Positions 1 to 11,607 of a DNA stretch of 64,000 nt are shown piece after piece (the first letter of the stretch is position 1; every line of letters begins with the position of its first letter). Below the pieces are notes generated by a model. That model was not told the origin of the DNA, ran no database searches, and saw only the letters and a list, made by a program, of their open reading frames with translations. The position numbers and the translations under genes were made by a program. Origin of the DNA: Gammaproteobacteria bacterium. GTDB taxonomy: Bacteria > Pseudomonadota > Gammaproteobacteria > Steroidobacterales > Steroidobacteraceae. Location: assembly GCA_025359205.1 (NCBI GenBank), contig JANYHD010000001.1:1-64000 (forward strand). The letters are read 5' to 3'.

Positions 1-1
1 C

Positions 2-1024
2 AACCACTACCTGGTGGATCCCACGGCTTGCACGCCGGCCGCGGGCTGGGAGAAGGGTCAGGTCGAGAACCAGGTGGGCAATGTACGCGAGTGGCTGTTC
101 ACGCCCAAAGTGAGATGCGCGGATCTGGCCGAGCTGAACGCGCAGCTGGCGGCGCGTTGTCTGCAGCTGGCGCGCGAGCGCCACCATCCCGAGTTCGCCG
201 AGCGCAAGATCAGCGACGTCTGGGATGAAGAACGCGCCAGCCTGCGCGCCACGCCGATCCCCTTCGATGGCTTTGCCGAGAAAACCGGGCGCATCTCGGC
301 CACGAGTCTGGTGAACTTCGAGCGCAACCGCTACAGCGTGGAGTGCCGGTTCGTGGGCCAGGTGGCCAGCGTGCGCGCCTACGCCGAGCGGATCGTGGTG
401 GTCTGTGCTGGGGAAATCATCGGCGAACACCCGCGTTGCTTCGAGCGGGGCAAGACGCGCTACAACCCCTGGCACTACGTGGCGGCGCTCGAGCGCAAGC
501 CCGGGGCACTGCGCAATGGGGCGCCGTTCAAGGACTGGAATCTGCCCGCTGCGCTCACGCGTCTGCGCGAGCGGTTGGCCAAGCACGCGGACGGAGACCG
601 CCAGTTCGTCGAGATCCTCTCCATGGTCGCGGTGTATGGGCTGGAGGCCGTGACGGAGGCATGCGCTGCGGCGCTCGATGAGCAGGTGGTCAGCAGTGCG
701 CATGTCGTGAACCTCCTGCACCGCGCCGCATCGCCGCCAGCGCCAGTGGCGCTGCAGGTGCCCGAGGCACTGAAGCTGACACTCGAGCCGGCCGCCAACT
801 GCGATCGCTACGACCAGTTGCTGCGGCCACGGCTGGCCGTGAATGCCGTTCCTGTTTATCAACCACCCGAGGAGATGTATGCAAACCCAACTGATCGAAC
901 AACTGAAAGTGCTGCGCCTGCGCGGCATGGCGAGCGCGCTGGAGGAGAGCCTGACGGCGCTGAGCCAGAAGAAGCTGGCGCCGACGAGCTGGCTGTCACA
1001 ACTGCTGCAAGCGGAGGTGGCTGA
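2..1024 (+). CDS. istA: IS21-family transposase IstA, C-terminal part
   Basis: Partial gene whose 5' end is outside the window. The visible part holds the end of the DDE integrase core: the conserved block around [14 protein letters not shown] (about nt 52-95) carries the third acidic residue. The DNA-binding C-terminal region of the family follows. Related IstA proteins normally stop at or near the istB start. Here the frame runs about 146 nt into istB with an Ala/Glu-rich tail that looks like read-through of istB in another frame. A stop at 840-842 in the next frame would give the normal ending, so a single-base indel near the 3' end is possible. The identity is secure; whether the protein is active is not. 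Confidence 0.85.
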   Translation, partial: NHYLVDPTACTPAAGWEKGQVENQVGNVREWLFTPKVRCADLAELNAQLAARCLQLARERHHPEFAERKISDVWDEERASLRATPIPFDGFAEKTGRISATSLVNFERNRYSVECRFVGQVASVRAYAERIVVVCAGEIIGEHPRCFERGKTRYNPWHYVAALERKPGALRNGAPFKDWNLPAALTRLRERLAKHADGDRQFVEILSMVAVYGLEAVTEACAAALDEQVVSSAHVVNLLHRAASPPAPVALQVPEALKLTLEPAANCDRYDQLLRPRLAVNAVPVYQPPEEMYANPTDRTTESAAPARHGERAGGEPDGAEPEEAGADELAVTTAASGGG

Positions 1025-1604
1025 CCGCCAGGCCCGCTCGTATCAATACCAGCTGCGCCTCGCCAACTTCCCCATGCCGCGGGACCTCGATAGCTTCGAC
1101 TTCCGCCAATCCGCGGTGAATGAAGCCCAGATCCGCCAACTCCACACCGGCGAATACCTCAGCAGCGCGCGCAACATCGTGCTGGTCGGTGGCACGGGCA
1201 CTGGGAAGACGCATCTGGCCACCGCGCTCGCGCGCCAAGTCGTCGTCCAGGGCCAGCGGGCGCGCTTCTACAGTGTCGTCGATCTCGTCAATCAGCTCGA
1301 CGCCGAGAAGCGCGTGGGCCGCGCCGGGCGACTGGCCTCGCGCCTACTGAGCATGGACGTGATCGTGCTCGATGAGCTGGGTTACCTGCCGTTCTCGCCG
1401 GACGGCGGCGCGCTGCTGTTCCATCTGATCAGCAAGCTCTACGAGCGCGTGTCGCTCATCGTCACCACGAACCTGACGTTCGGCGAATGGAGCAGCGTGT
1501 TCGGGGATGCCAAGATGACCACCGCGCTCCTTGATCGGCTCACCCATCGGTGCGAGATCATCGAGACCGGCAACGACAGCCATCGGTTCAAGAACCGCAA
1601 CTGA
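879..1604 (+). CDS. istB: IS21-family helper ATPase IstB
   Basis: A 241-residue AAA+ helper protein that assembles on DNA and assists the IstA transposase. The Walker A motif GGTGTGKT is at about residues 104-111, and the Walker B region [12 protein letters not shown] lies about 60 residues later. Length and ending (HRFKNRN) fit the family. I chose the ATG at 879 because GAGGAG lies 5 bases upstream and the protein then begins [10 protein letters not shown] as in relatives. An in-frame ATG at 843 is less likely. The gene looks intact. Confidence 0.92.
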   Translation: MQTQLIEQLKVLRLRGMASALEESLTALSQKKLAPTSWLSQLLQAEVADRQARSYQYQLRLANFPMPRDLDSFDFRQSAVNEAQIRQLHTGEYLSSARNIVLVGGTGTGKTHLATALARQVVVQGQRARFYSVVDLVNQLDAEKRVGRAGRLASRLLSMDVIVLDELGYLPFSPDGGALLFHLISKLYERVSLIVTTNLTFGEWSSVFGDAKMTTALLDRLTHRCEIIETGNDSHRFKNRN

Positions 1605-1707
1605 CCGTGCTCCGAATCCCCCAATCCCCGACCCATCTGCCGCTGACGCGGCAGACTGGGCTACTGCTTACGCAGGTAATAGAACCCCGAATCCAGAACC
1701 CAGAACC
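1605..1707. other. non-coding stretch after istB
   Basis: No gene is supported here. The stretch contains short imperfect repeats built on GAATCC/GAACCC (for example around 1615-1625 and 1680-1710). It should hold the right end of the insertion sequence, but no terminal repeat could be assigned without the left end. Confidence 0.4.
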
Positions 1708-2040
1708 TCACCCAAACAGCCCATCACCCTGGTCAATGTTGGGCGCCGGTCGGTGGTCAGTCTTGGACGCCGGTTGACAGACCTGGCGCTCGTAGCTGGG
1801 GTCCCGGCCCTGGCGAAGTACGGCTCGTGCGGCTTCCGCTTTGTTACGGGCATCCTTGAGGGAGACATCCGGGTAGACGCCAAGAGCAAGCATTTTCTCG
1901 GGGCCGCCAAAGTAATAGCGCAGCCGCCACCACCGGGAACCATTGGGATTGACGATCAGGACGAGGCCCTGACCGTCACTGAGTTTGAAGGGTCGCTCCC
2001 GAGGGGCGGCGTTTCGGATGGCAACATCGGTCAGAGCCAT
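1708..2040 (-). pseudogene. tyrosine integrase, N-terminal remnant (arm-binding domain)
   Basis: Starting at the ATG at 2040, the first ~85 residues match the arm-type DNA-binding (DUF4102) domain of P4/prophage-type tyrosine integrases: MALTDVAIRNAAPRE, a KLSDGQGL block, SRWWRLRYYFGG and LGVYPDVSLKDAR. The resemblance ends around DPSYERQ (about nt 1780), after which the frame runs into unrelated sequence. The core-binding and catalytic domains (R..H-x-x-R..Y) are absent. The gene begins about 240 bp from the 3' end of tRNA-Leu and points away from it, as expected for an element integrated in that tRNA. It is non-functional as an integrase. Confidence 0.85.
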
Positions 2041-2109
2041 GGCCCAAACCTCGCGGTCAAGCACCCTCAAAGCGCTATCGAATCGCTGTCGGTGATCCCT
2101 GCTTGGATG

Positions 2110-2156
2110 CGGGTAACAGGGACTCCGAATTCAGGAGTTACCCGTATAGTTACCCG
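2110..2156. repeat. repeated GTTACCCG motifs, possible integrase arm sites
   Basis: The 8-bp motif GTTACCCG occurs directly at 2137-2144 and 2149-2156 (AGTTACCCG, 12-bp period) and inverted at 2110-2117 (CGGGTAAC). The inverted and first direct copies flank a further ACTCC/GGAGT pairing, so the block can also fold into a hairpin. Its position between the integrase remnant and the tRNA target is where arm-type integrase or excisionase sites are found. That role is inferred; only the repeats are seen. Confidence 0.45.
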
Positions 2157-2282
2157 CACAAGCCATGGGCTGTCAAGGGACTGGCTGGGTCGATCAGTGA
2201 CCAGTCAATTGACAATAATCAATGACTTACAGGAAGAATTGGGGCAAGGTGGGACCCGGGGAAACCGGCTGGAACAGGGGTT

Positions 2283-2367
<85 letters not shown>

Positions 2368-2382
2368 TCAAGTGGGCGGCGC

Positions 2383-2411
2383 AATGTACGTAAGGGGTGC
2401 GAGGCTGTCAA
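2383..2411 (-). promoter_or_regulatory. sigma70-type promoter of tRNA-Leu
   Basis: On the minus strand a perfect -35 TTGACA (2406-2411), a 17-bp spacer and -10 TACATT (2383-2388) place the transcription start about 8-10 bp upstream of the mature tRNA-Leu 5' end. Nothing else in the gap competes for it. Confidence 0.75.
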
Positions 2412-2422
2412 TTGCTGCCCGA

Positions 2423-5153
<2,731 letters not shown>

Positions 5154-5185
5154 CTACGTGCGGGCCAGAACGCCTGAGTATCGCT

Positions 5186-6289
5186 ATGACCCAAGTACCC
5201 TACCTGCTGACTCCTGGCCCGCTGACGACCTCCCTGGCCACCAAGCAAAGCATGCTGCGGGATTGGGGTTCCTGGGACAGCGACTTCAACCAGATCACAC
5301 GACGGGTGCGCGAGCGCTTGCTCGCCATCGTGCACGCGACCGAAACGCACGAGTGCGTCCCGCTCCAGGGCAGCGGCACGTTCTCGGTCGAAGCCGCGAT
5401 CGGCACGCTTGTGCCGCGCGACGGCCACATACTGGTGCCGCAGAACGGCGCCTACTGCCAGCGCATCGCGCGCATTTGCCGCGTGCTCGGCCGCAAGCTG
5501 ACGACCATCGATTATGCGGAAGACGCCGCGGTGCGCGCCGACGACATCGAGCGGACGCTGGCCGCCAATGCGGGCATTACACATGTCGCGCTGGTCCATT
5601 GTGAAACCAGCGCGGGCATCCTCAACCCCTTGCAGGCCGTAGCCGAGGTCGTGGCGCGCCACGGCCGCAGCCTGATCGTCGACGCGATGAGCTCATTCGG
5701 GGCGCTCGAGATCGACGCACGGGCGACTCCCTTCGATGCCATCATCGCCGCGTCCGGGAAATGCCTGGAAGGCCCGCCGGGCATGGCCTTCGTGATCGCC
5801 CGGCGCACGGTGCTCGAACGAGCCGAGGGCAACAGTCATTCGCTGGCAATGGACCTTTACGACCAATGGGTCTATATGCAGAAGACCACGCAGTGGCGCT
5901 ACACGCCGCCGACGCACGTGGTGGCCGCCTTCGACGCGGCGATCGAGCAATACCTGCGCGAGGGTGGCTGCGCGGCGCGCGGTGCGCGCTACGCCGGCAA
6001 CTGCCGCACCTTGCTCAGCGGCTTTGGCCAGCTGGGCCTGCGCAGTTTCCTGCCCGCCGAGATCCAGGCGCCGATCATCGTGACTTTCCACGCGCCGCGC
6101 CTGCCACAGTACGAATTCAAGAGTTTCTACGAAGCCGTCAAGTCGCACGGGTACCTTCTGTACCCGGGTAAGCTCACCGCGATCGAGACCTTCCGCGTCG
6201 GCTGCATGGGGCAACTCGGGGAACGCGGCATGGCGGGGGCCGTGGCGGCCGTCGCCGAGGTACTGGCTGAATTGACCGCAGCGGCGTGA
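5186..6289 (+). CDS. phnW: 2-aminoethylphosphonate--pyruvate transaminase
   Basis: A 367-residue class V PLP aminotransferase. It carries PhnW hallmarks: [10 protein letters not shown] at residues 7-16, [32 protein letters not shown], the PLP lysine in [12 protein letters not shown], and [14 protein letters not shown] near the end. It moves the amino group of 2-aminoethylphosphonate to pyruvate, giving phosphonoacetaldehyde and alanine. It is the first gene of the rightward unit and is followed after 92 bp by xsc. That makes it the only transaminase in the window that could supply sulfoacetaldehyde from taurine; this second role is inference. The ribosome-binding site before the ATG is weak. 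Confidence 0.93.
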   Translation: MTQVPYLLTPGPLTTSLATKQSMLRDWGSWDSDFNQITRRVRERLLAIVHATETHECVPLQGSGTFSVEAAIGTLVPRDGHILVPQNGAYCQRIARICRVLGRKLTTIDYAEDAAVRADDIERTLAANAGITHVALVHCETSAGILNPLQAVAEVVARHGRSLIVDAMSSFGALEIDARATPFDAIIAASGKCLEGPPGMAFVIARRTVLERAEGNSHSLAMDLYDQWVYMQKTTQWRYTPPTHVVAAFDAAIEQYLREGGCAARGARYAGNCRTLLSGFGQLGLRSFLPAEIQAPIIVTFHAPRLPQYEFKSFYEAVKSHGYLLYPGKLTAIETFRVGCMGQLGERGMAGAVAAVAEVLAELTAAA

Positions 6290-6381
6290 GGCGCGGCCGC
6301 TACGATCCCTGCCACGATCCACTCAACCGCGCCGTTCCGGCGCGTCGGCCAGCGTGCGCCCACGATCGAGGAGAACTGCCG

Positions 6382-8157
6382 ATGAAGATGACCACCGAGG
6401 AAGCCTTCGTAAAGGTGTTGCAGCGCCATGGCATCGAGCACGCCTTTGGCATCATCGGCTCGGCCTTCATGCCGATTTCCGATCTGTTCACCAGGGCCGG
6501 CATCAGCTTCTGGGACGTTGCCCACGAAACCAACGGCGGATTGATCTGCGACGGTTACACGCGCTCGACTGGCAAGATCGCCATGGCCATCGCGCAGAAC
6601 GGACCAGGGATCACCGGCTTCGTCACCGCCGTCAAAACGGCCTACTGGAATCACACACCGATGCTGCTGGTCACGCCACAGGCCGCGAACCGCACGATCG
6701 GCCAGGGCGGCTTCCAGGAAGTCGAACAGATGGCCGTGTTTCGCGACATGGTGGCTTACCAGGAGGAAGTGCGCGATCCGGTCCGCGTGCCGGAAGTGCT
6801 GAACCGCGTGATCTGCAAGGCGAAGCGCCTGTCAGCGCCCGCGCAGATCAACATTCCGCGTGATTTCTGGACCCAGGTCATCGACGTGCCAATGCCGGAA
6901 GCGATTGAGTTCGAACTGCCAGCGGGCGGCGCCCGGGCCATCGCCGAAGCCGCACGGCTCCTGTCCTTGGCACGCTTCCCGGTGATCCTGTCCGGCGCCG
7001 GCGTCGTGCTGGGTGGCGCTACGCCTGAGTGCGCCGCATTGGCCGAGCGCCTCGACGCCGCGGTCTGCAACAACTACCAGCACAATGATTCCTTTCCCGG
7101 TAGTCACAGGCTTGCGGTGGGGCCGCTGGGCTACAACGGCTCGCGCGCTGCGATGGAGCTCATCTCCAGGGCCGACGTGGTGCTGGCGCTGGGCACGCGC
7201 CTCAATCCCTTCTCGACGCTGCCGTGCTACGGGCTCGACTACTGGCCGAAGTCCGCCGCCATCATCCAGGTCGACATCAACGCGGACCGCATCGGCCTGA
7301 CCAAGCCCGTCGCCGTCGCCATCTGCGGTGATGCCCGGCAGGTGGCGGCGCAGCTGCTCGCGCAGCTCGCGCCAGATGCCGGCAACGACAGACGCGCTGA
7401 GCGGCGCGCGCTGATCGGCGCGCACCAGCGCAGCTGGGCGACAGCGCTGGCCGCGATGGACCACGAGGACGACGATCCAGGCACGAGCTGGAACGCCGGC
7501 TGCCGCGCCCGCGAGCCGCGCGCCATGTCGCCGCGCACGGCCTGGCGGGCCATCGTCGCGGGACTGCCTGCGGACGCGATCATTTCCAGTGACATCGGCA
7601 ACAACTGCGCCATTGGCAATGCCTATCCGACCTTCGAGCAAGGCCGCAAGTACCTCGCGCCTGGCCTGTTTGGCCCTTGCGGCTACGGCTTCCCCTCGAT
7701 CATCGGTGCAAAGATCGGGAATCCCGATACGCCGGTGGTCGGGTTTGCAGGCGACGGCGCGTTCGGCATCTCGATGAACGAGATGACCTCGATCGGCCGC
7801 GATCCCTGGCCGGCGGTTACGATGGTGATCTTCCGCAACTACCAGTGGGGAGCGGAGAAGCGCAACTCGATCCTCTGGTACGACAACAACTTCGTTGGCA
7901 CCGAGCTCGACCCGGCGGTGAGCTACGCAAGGGTGGCGGAGAGCTGCGGGCATCGCGGCGTCACGGTGCGCACCGTGGACGAACTCACTTTGACACTGCG
8001 CGAGGCCTGCGCGCAGCAAGCGCAGGGCGTCACCACCTTCATCGAGGTGCTGCTGAACCAGGAACTGGGTGAACCGTTCCGGCGCGATGCGATGAAGAAG
8101 CCTGTCGTCGTCGCCGGCATCCGGCGCGAAGACATGCGACCGCAAAAACCGGCATGA
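6382..8157 (+). CDS. xsc: sulfoacetaldehyde acetyltransferase
   Basis: Thiamine-diphosphate enzyme of 591 residues converting sulfoacetaldehyde plus phosphate to acetyl phosphate plus sulfite. It closely follows the Xsc family throughout: MTTEEAFVKVLQRHGIEHAF at the start, FGIIGSAFMPISDLF, AYWNHTPMLLVTPQAA, IGQGGFQEVEQMA, the ThDP-binding GDGAFGISMNEM segment, NYQWGAEKRN, and RRDAMKKPVVVAGI at the end. The ATG at 6382 is chosen because GAGGAG lies 8 bases upstream and the family begins there; an upstream in-frame ATG at 6286 overlaps the phnW stop and adds non-conserved residues. Its stop overlaps the ackA start (ATGA). Its presence beside phosphonate genes is unusual. Confidence 0.93.
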   Translation: MKMTTEEAFVKVLQRHGIEHAFGIIGSAFMPISDLFTRAGISFWDVAHETNGGLICDGYTRSTGKIAMAIAQNGPGITGFVTAVKTAYWNHTPMLLVTPQAANRTIGQGGFQEVEQMAVFRDMVAYQEEVRDPVRVPEVLNRVICKAKRLSAPAQINIPRDFWTQVIDVPMPEAIEFELPAGGARAIAEAARLLSLARFPVILSGAGVVLGGATPECAALAERLDAAVCNNYQHNDSFPGSHRLAVGPLGYNGSRAAMELISRADVVLALGTRLNPFSTLPCYGLDYWPKSAAIIQVDINADRIGLTKPVAVAICGDARQVAAQLLAQLAPDAGNDRRAERRALIGAHQRSWATALAAMDHEDDDPGTSWNAGCRAREPRAMSPRTAWRAIVAGLPADAIISSDIGNNCAIGNAYPTFEQGRKYLAPGLFGPCGYGFPSIIGAKIGNPDTPVVGFAGDGAFGISMNEMTSIGRDPWPAVTMVIFRNYQWGAEKRNSILWYDNNFVGTELDPAVSYARVAESCGHRGVTVRTVDELTLTLREACAQQAQGVTTFIEVLLNQELGEPFRRDAMKKPVVVAGIRREDMRPQKPA

Positions 8158-9347
8158 AGGCTGACGCCGGCCGGCGTGTGCTGATCCTGAACGCGGGCTC
8201 CTCATCGCTGAAGTTCGCGCTCTTCGATGAGCAATCGCGCCAGTGGCACGGCCAGGTCGAAGGCATTGGCGCGCGGCCGCGATTCCTGATCGGGGACGAG
8301 GGGCCCGTGCTGGCGCGCGAATTGCCTGCGCCGACTGGGCATGCGGCCGCGCTTGGCGAAATACTCGGTGCGCTCGCGCAACGCGGCGTCGCGACGGCAA
8401 ACATCAGCGCCTGCGGCCACCGCATCGTCCATGGCGGAGCGCGGTTCGTGGCCCCAATGATCGTCGATGACGCGCACGTCGAGGAATTGCGCGCGCTGCG
8501 CTCGCTCGCGCCACTGCACAATCGCTCTGGCCTCGAGGCCATCGAGGCGCTGCGCGCCGCGGCGCCGCGGCTTCCACAGGTGGCCTGCTTCGATACGGCT
8601 TTCCACGCGACCATGCCGGAGATCGAGAGCCGCTATGCGCTGCCGACAGAGTTGCACGAGGCGGGTTACCGGCGCTTCGGCTTTCATGGGCTCAACTACG
8701 AACATGTCACGACCGTGCTCACGGAGCAGGGCGGCGGGACCCCGCCCGGCCGCCTACTGATCTTCCACCTCGGCAATGGCTGCAGCATCGCCGCGGTGCG
8801 CGCGGGCCGCAGCGTGGCGACGACGATGGGCTTTTCGACGCTCGACGGGCTGGTGATGGGCACGCGCTGCGGCGCGATCGATCCGGGCGTGCTGCTGGCG
8901 CTGCAGCGCGACCGCGGCCTGACGGTGGCTGAATTGGAGGAACTGCTTTACCGGCGTTCGGGGCTGCTCGGCCTTTCCGGGCAAAGTCCGGACATGCGCG
9001 AACTGGAGCGGATCGACGACGAGCTGTGCCGGCGCGCGCTCGAGCATTTCTGCTACTGGGCGGCGCGCCATGCAGGATCGCTCGCGGTGGCGCTCGGCGG
9101 GCTCGACGCCGTTGCTTTCACCGGCGGTATTGGTGCCGGGAGCGCGGCGGTGCGGGCGCGGATTGTCGATCATCTGGCATGGCTCGGCCTTGCGATCGAT
9201 GCCGAGCGCAATCGCCGCAATGAACCCGCGCTCGCCGCAGGCGGGTCAAACTGCGCGATCTGGATCGTCGAGGCCAACGAAGAACTGGCGATCGTCCGGC
9301 ACGTCCACGCCGCACTGCGCGGCATCCCAACGCGAGAGCACGCATGA
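8154..9347 (+). CDS. ackA: acetate kinase
   Basis: A 397-residue acetate kinase with the phosphate-binding LNAGSSSLKFALF at residues 11-23, HLGNGCSIAAV, MGFSTLDGLVMGTR, GLSGQSPDMREL and FTGGIGAGSAAVR. It converts acetyl phosphate plus ADP to acetate plus ATP. The gene overlaps the xsc stop by 4 bp, so it almost certainly consumes the acetyl phosphate made by Xsc. Most Xsc loci use phosphotransacetylase for this step; here energy would be conserved as ATP instead. Its own stop overlaps the permease start (ATGA). Confidence 0.93.
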   Translation: MKADAGRRVLILNAGSSSLKFALFDEQSRQWHGQVEGIGARPRFLIGDEGPVLARELPAPTGHAAALGEILGALAQRGVATANISACGHRIVHGGARFVAPMIVDDAHVEELRALRSLAPLHNRSGLEAIEALRAAAPRLPQVACFDTAFHATMPEIESRYALPTELHEAGYRRFGFHGLNYEHVTTVLTEQGGGTPPGRLLIFHLGNGCSIAAVRAGRSVATTMGFSTLDGLVMGTRCGAIDPGVLLALQRDRGLTVAELEELLYRRSGLLGLSGQSPDMRELERIDDELCRRALEHFCYWAARHAGSLAVALGGLDAVAFTGGIGAGSAAVRARIVDHLAWLGLAIDAERNRRNEPALAAGGSNCAIWIVEANEELAIVRHVHAALRGIPTREHA

Positions 9348-10726
9348 ACCAGGATCCAGCCCTGACCGCCGACGGCTCGAACGGTTTGCGACGTACGCTC
9401 AAGGCCCGCCACATGCGCATGATCGCGCTGGGCGGAGTGATAGGCGCCGGGCTGTTCGTCGGGAGCGGTGTCGTCATCCAGGCCACGGGTCCTGCCGCCG
9501 TGCTGTCGTTTGCGCTGACCGGCACGCTGGTGGTGCTGGTGATGCGCATGCTGGGCGAGATGGCTTCCGCATATCCTGCCACGGGCGGCTTCTACGAGTA
9601 CAACCGCCTGGCGCTCGGTGAACTGGCGGGCTTCATGACGGGATGGATGTACTGGTATTTCTGGATCATCGTCGTCGCGTTGGAGGCCGTGGCGGGGGCC
9701 CGCTTGCTGCACGGCTGGTTTCCGGCGGTGGCGCCGTGGTGCTTCACGCTCGCGCTGATGACGGTATTCACGCTGTTGAACCTGCTGTCGGTGCGTTCCT
9801 GGGGCGAGACCGAATACTGGTTTGCATCGATCAAGGTCATCGCGATCACGCTGTTCCTCGCTATCGGCATCGTGGTCGCCTGCGGACTGTGGCCGGATCT
9901 TCCCGGGGGTTTCGCGAACCTGACCGCCCACGGCGGGTTCATGCCCAAGGGACCGATACCGGTGCTTACGGGTGCGGTGGCCGCCACCGGCTTCTACTTC
10001 GGCGCTGAGATCGTCACCGTGGCCGCGGCTGAGTCGGCCGAGCCCGAGCAGGCGGTCGCGCGCGCGATGCAGTCCGTGGTCGCGCGAGTGCTGGTGTTCT
10101 ACGTCGGTTCCATCCTCGTGGTCGTCACGTTGGTGCCGTGGAATTCACCCGGGATCATCCAGCCCTACGTCACGGCGCTGGCGGCCGTGCATGTACCGGG
10201 CGCGGCCCAGATCATGAATGGGGTGATCCTGACGGCGGTGCTGTCGGCTCTCAACAGCGGCCTGTTTGCCTCATCGCGGATGGTCATGGCGCTGGCGCGC
10301 CGCGGCGATGCGCCCCACGGTATCGCCAGGCTCAACCGGCGGGGCGTGCCGGTGAGCGCGATCCTGCTGAGCACGGCGTTCGGTTACGCCGCCGTGATCA
10401 TGAACTACGTCTCCCCCGAGCATGTGTTCGCTTTCCTCGTTGATTCCTACGGCACGGTCGCGATCTTCGTCTACCTGTTGATTGCGCTCGCGCAGCTGCG
10501 CCTGCGCCGACGCCTCGAACGCGAAGCACCGGAGCGGCTGCGCGCGCGCATGTGGGCGTTTCCGGCGCTGACCATCGTTGCAATCGCCACGATGCTCGCG
10601 ATCGTGGCGGCGATGGCATTCATTGCTGACCAACGCCTGCCGCTGCTGTTCGGCATCGTGAGTGCGCTCGCCATGCTGGGCGGTTACGCGATCCGTCGGT
10701 GGTGGTCTGCCCCGCGCGCGGACTAG
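9344..10726 (+). CDS. APC-superfamily amino-acid permease
   Basis: A 460-residue inner-membrane transporter with about 12 hydrophobic segments. It has the family signature MIALGGVIGAGLFVGSG at residues 26-42 and resembles the AAT family (GABA/proline/aromatic amino-acid permeases). It overlaps ackA by 4 bp as the last gene of phnW-xsc-ackA-permease. The context suggests uptake of the locus substrate, a zwitterionic amino-phosphonate or amino-sulfonate such as 2-aminoethylphosphonate or taurine. The sequence alone does not give specificity. Confidence 0.88.
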   Translation: MNQDPALTADGSNGLRRTLKARHMRMIALGGVIGAGLFVGSGVVIQATGPAAVLSFALTGTLVVLVMRMLGEMASAYPATGGFYEYNRLALGELAGFMTGWMYWYFWIIVVALEAVAGARLLHGWFPAVAPWCFTLALMTVFTLLNLLSVRSWGETEYWFASIKVIAITLFLAIGIVVACGLWPDLPGGFANLTAHGGFMPKGPIPVLTGAVAATGFYFGAEIVTVAAAESAEPEQAVARAMQSVVARVLVFYVGSILVVVTLVPWNSPGIIQPYVTALAAVHVPGAAQIMNGVILTAVLSALNSGLFASSRMVMALARRGDAPHGIARLNRRGVPVSAILLSTAFGYAAVIMNYVSPEHVFAFLVDSYGTVAIFVYLLIALAQLRLRRRLEREAPERLRARMWAFPALTIVAIATMLAIVAAMAFIADQRLPLLFGIVSALAMLGGYAIRRWWSAPRAD

Positions 10727-10738
10727 CGAACGCCAGGA

Positions 10739-11494
10739 TCAGAGCTGCGACAGAGCCCGCGCGCCGGTCAGCAAAGCCAGCGCCATCAGCAGGCGCAGCA
10801 CCCAGCGATTGGCGCTGCCGGGGTCAGCGCGTTTGAAGCGATGATTGCCCAGCCAGATGCCGGCCGCCAGCGGCGGCAGGAACAGTGCGGCGCGTATCAC
10901 CGTTGGCGTCGCGATGAGGCCGTTCCAGCCCTGCCAGGCCAGGCCGACCAGATCCGACAGGAAGAAGTAGGCGATGAGCGAGGCGCGGCCCACGTCGACT
11001 CCTGCTGGCGAACTGAAGAAAAAAAGGATCACAGGGGGACCGCCCATGCCGAAACCACCGTTGGCGAGACCCGAGGCGGTGCCGGTAGCAAGAGCCGCGC
11101 CAAGACCCGGCATGCGCTGCAGCCTGTAGCCACGGGCCAGCAACAGCGCTGAAACGAACACGAATACGGCCAGGCCCAGTGTCAGCGGAGCGGCCGGGGC
11201 GTGCGCCAGCGCGTAGACGCCGAACGGCGTGCCGATGAGCGCACCACAGAACAGCCCCAGCAGGGCGCGCCAGTGTATGAGGCGCCAGACACCGTGCAGC
11301 AAAGGCAGACCCGCCAGAATCTCGAGCATAAATATCGATGGCACTGCTGCGGCGGGCGGCAAGACCAGCGAAATGGCGGTGATGGACAGCAGTGAAAAAC
11401 CAAAGCCGCTGTAACCTCGAACCACGGCTGCCACGAATATGCACAACGCGGCGTACAGATACGTAATAGCCAGCGTCATCAAAGCAGAATCCAT
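10739..11494 (-). CDS. TauE/SafE-family sulfite (sulfonate) exporter
   Basis: An integral membrane protein of about 251 residues with 7-8 hydrophobic segments and the TauE/SafE (formerly DUF81) pattern: GYSGFGFSLL near the start, GALIGTPFGVYAL, and a second-half GTASGLANGGFGMGGPPVIL repeat. Family members export sulfite or sulfoacetate produced during taurine degradation. The stop lies 12 bp from the convergent permease stop, and the gene has its own promoter. I prefer the ATG at 11494; an in-frame ATG at 11527 adds eleven basic residues. Placement next to xsc supports a role in sulfite disposal. Confidence 0.85.
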   Translation of the reverse strand: MDSALMTLAITYLYAALCIFVAAVVRGYSGFGFSLLSITAISLVLPPAAAVPSIFMLEILAGLPLLHGVWRLIHWRALLGLFCGALIGTPFGVYALAHAPAAPLTLGLAVFVFVSALLLARGYRLQRMPGLGAALATGTASGLANGGFGMGGPPVILFFFSSPAGVDVGRASLIAYFFLSDLVGLAWQGWNGLIATPTVIRAALFLPPLAAGIWLGNHRFKRADPGSANRWVLRLLMALALLTGARALSQL

Positions 11495-11578
11495 CCCGTT
11501 CAGGTTCGTCAACCGCCGTCGCGGCAAAGCTGGTAGGCTCTCGCCGCCGCCGAAGGCCGGGGATCAGGGCGGCGGCGC

Positions 11579-11607
11579 AATCTATGCAAGGTGCCCGGAG
11601 CTGTCAA
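11579..11607 (-). promoter_or_regulatory. sigma70-type promoter for the TauE-family gene
   Basis: On the minus strand: -35 TTGACA (11602-11607, perfect), 17-bp spacer, -10 TAGATT (11579-11584). Transcription would start near 11572 and read into the exporter gene. The -10 box overlaps the likely start codon of the divergent rnr gene, so the two transcripts would be physically coupled. Confidence 0.7.

Larger units (their letters stand above)
1..1604 (+). mobile_element. IS21-family insertion sequence, 3' part
   Basis: The end of istA followed by a complete istB is the two-gene arrangement that defines the IS21 family. The left end and most of istA lie outside the window. I could not identify the right terminal inverted repeat with confidence. 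It should lie shortly after the istB stop, in 1605-1700, where the sequence contains short C- and A-rich near-repeats. The element is next to an integrase remnant and a tRNA gene, a typical accessory-DNA hotspot. Confidence 0.8.

Noticed and set aside
6832-8400. 522-codon minus-strand frame over xsc and the start of ackA
   Set aside because: Antisense shadow of strongly conserved genes; composition is Arg/His/Ala-rich without any recognisable motif.
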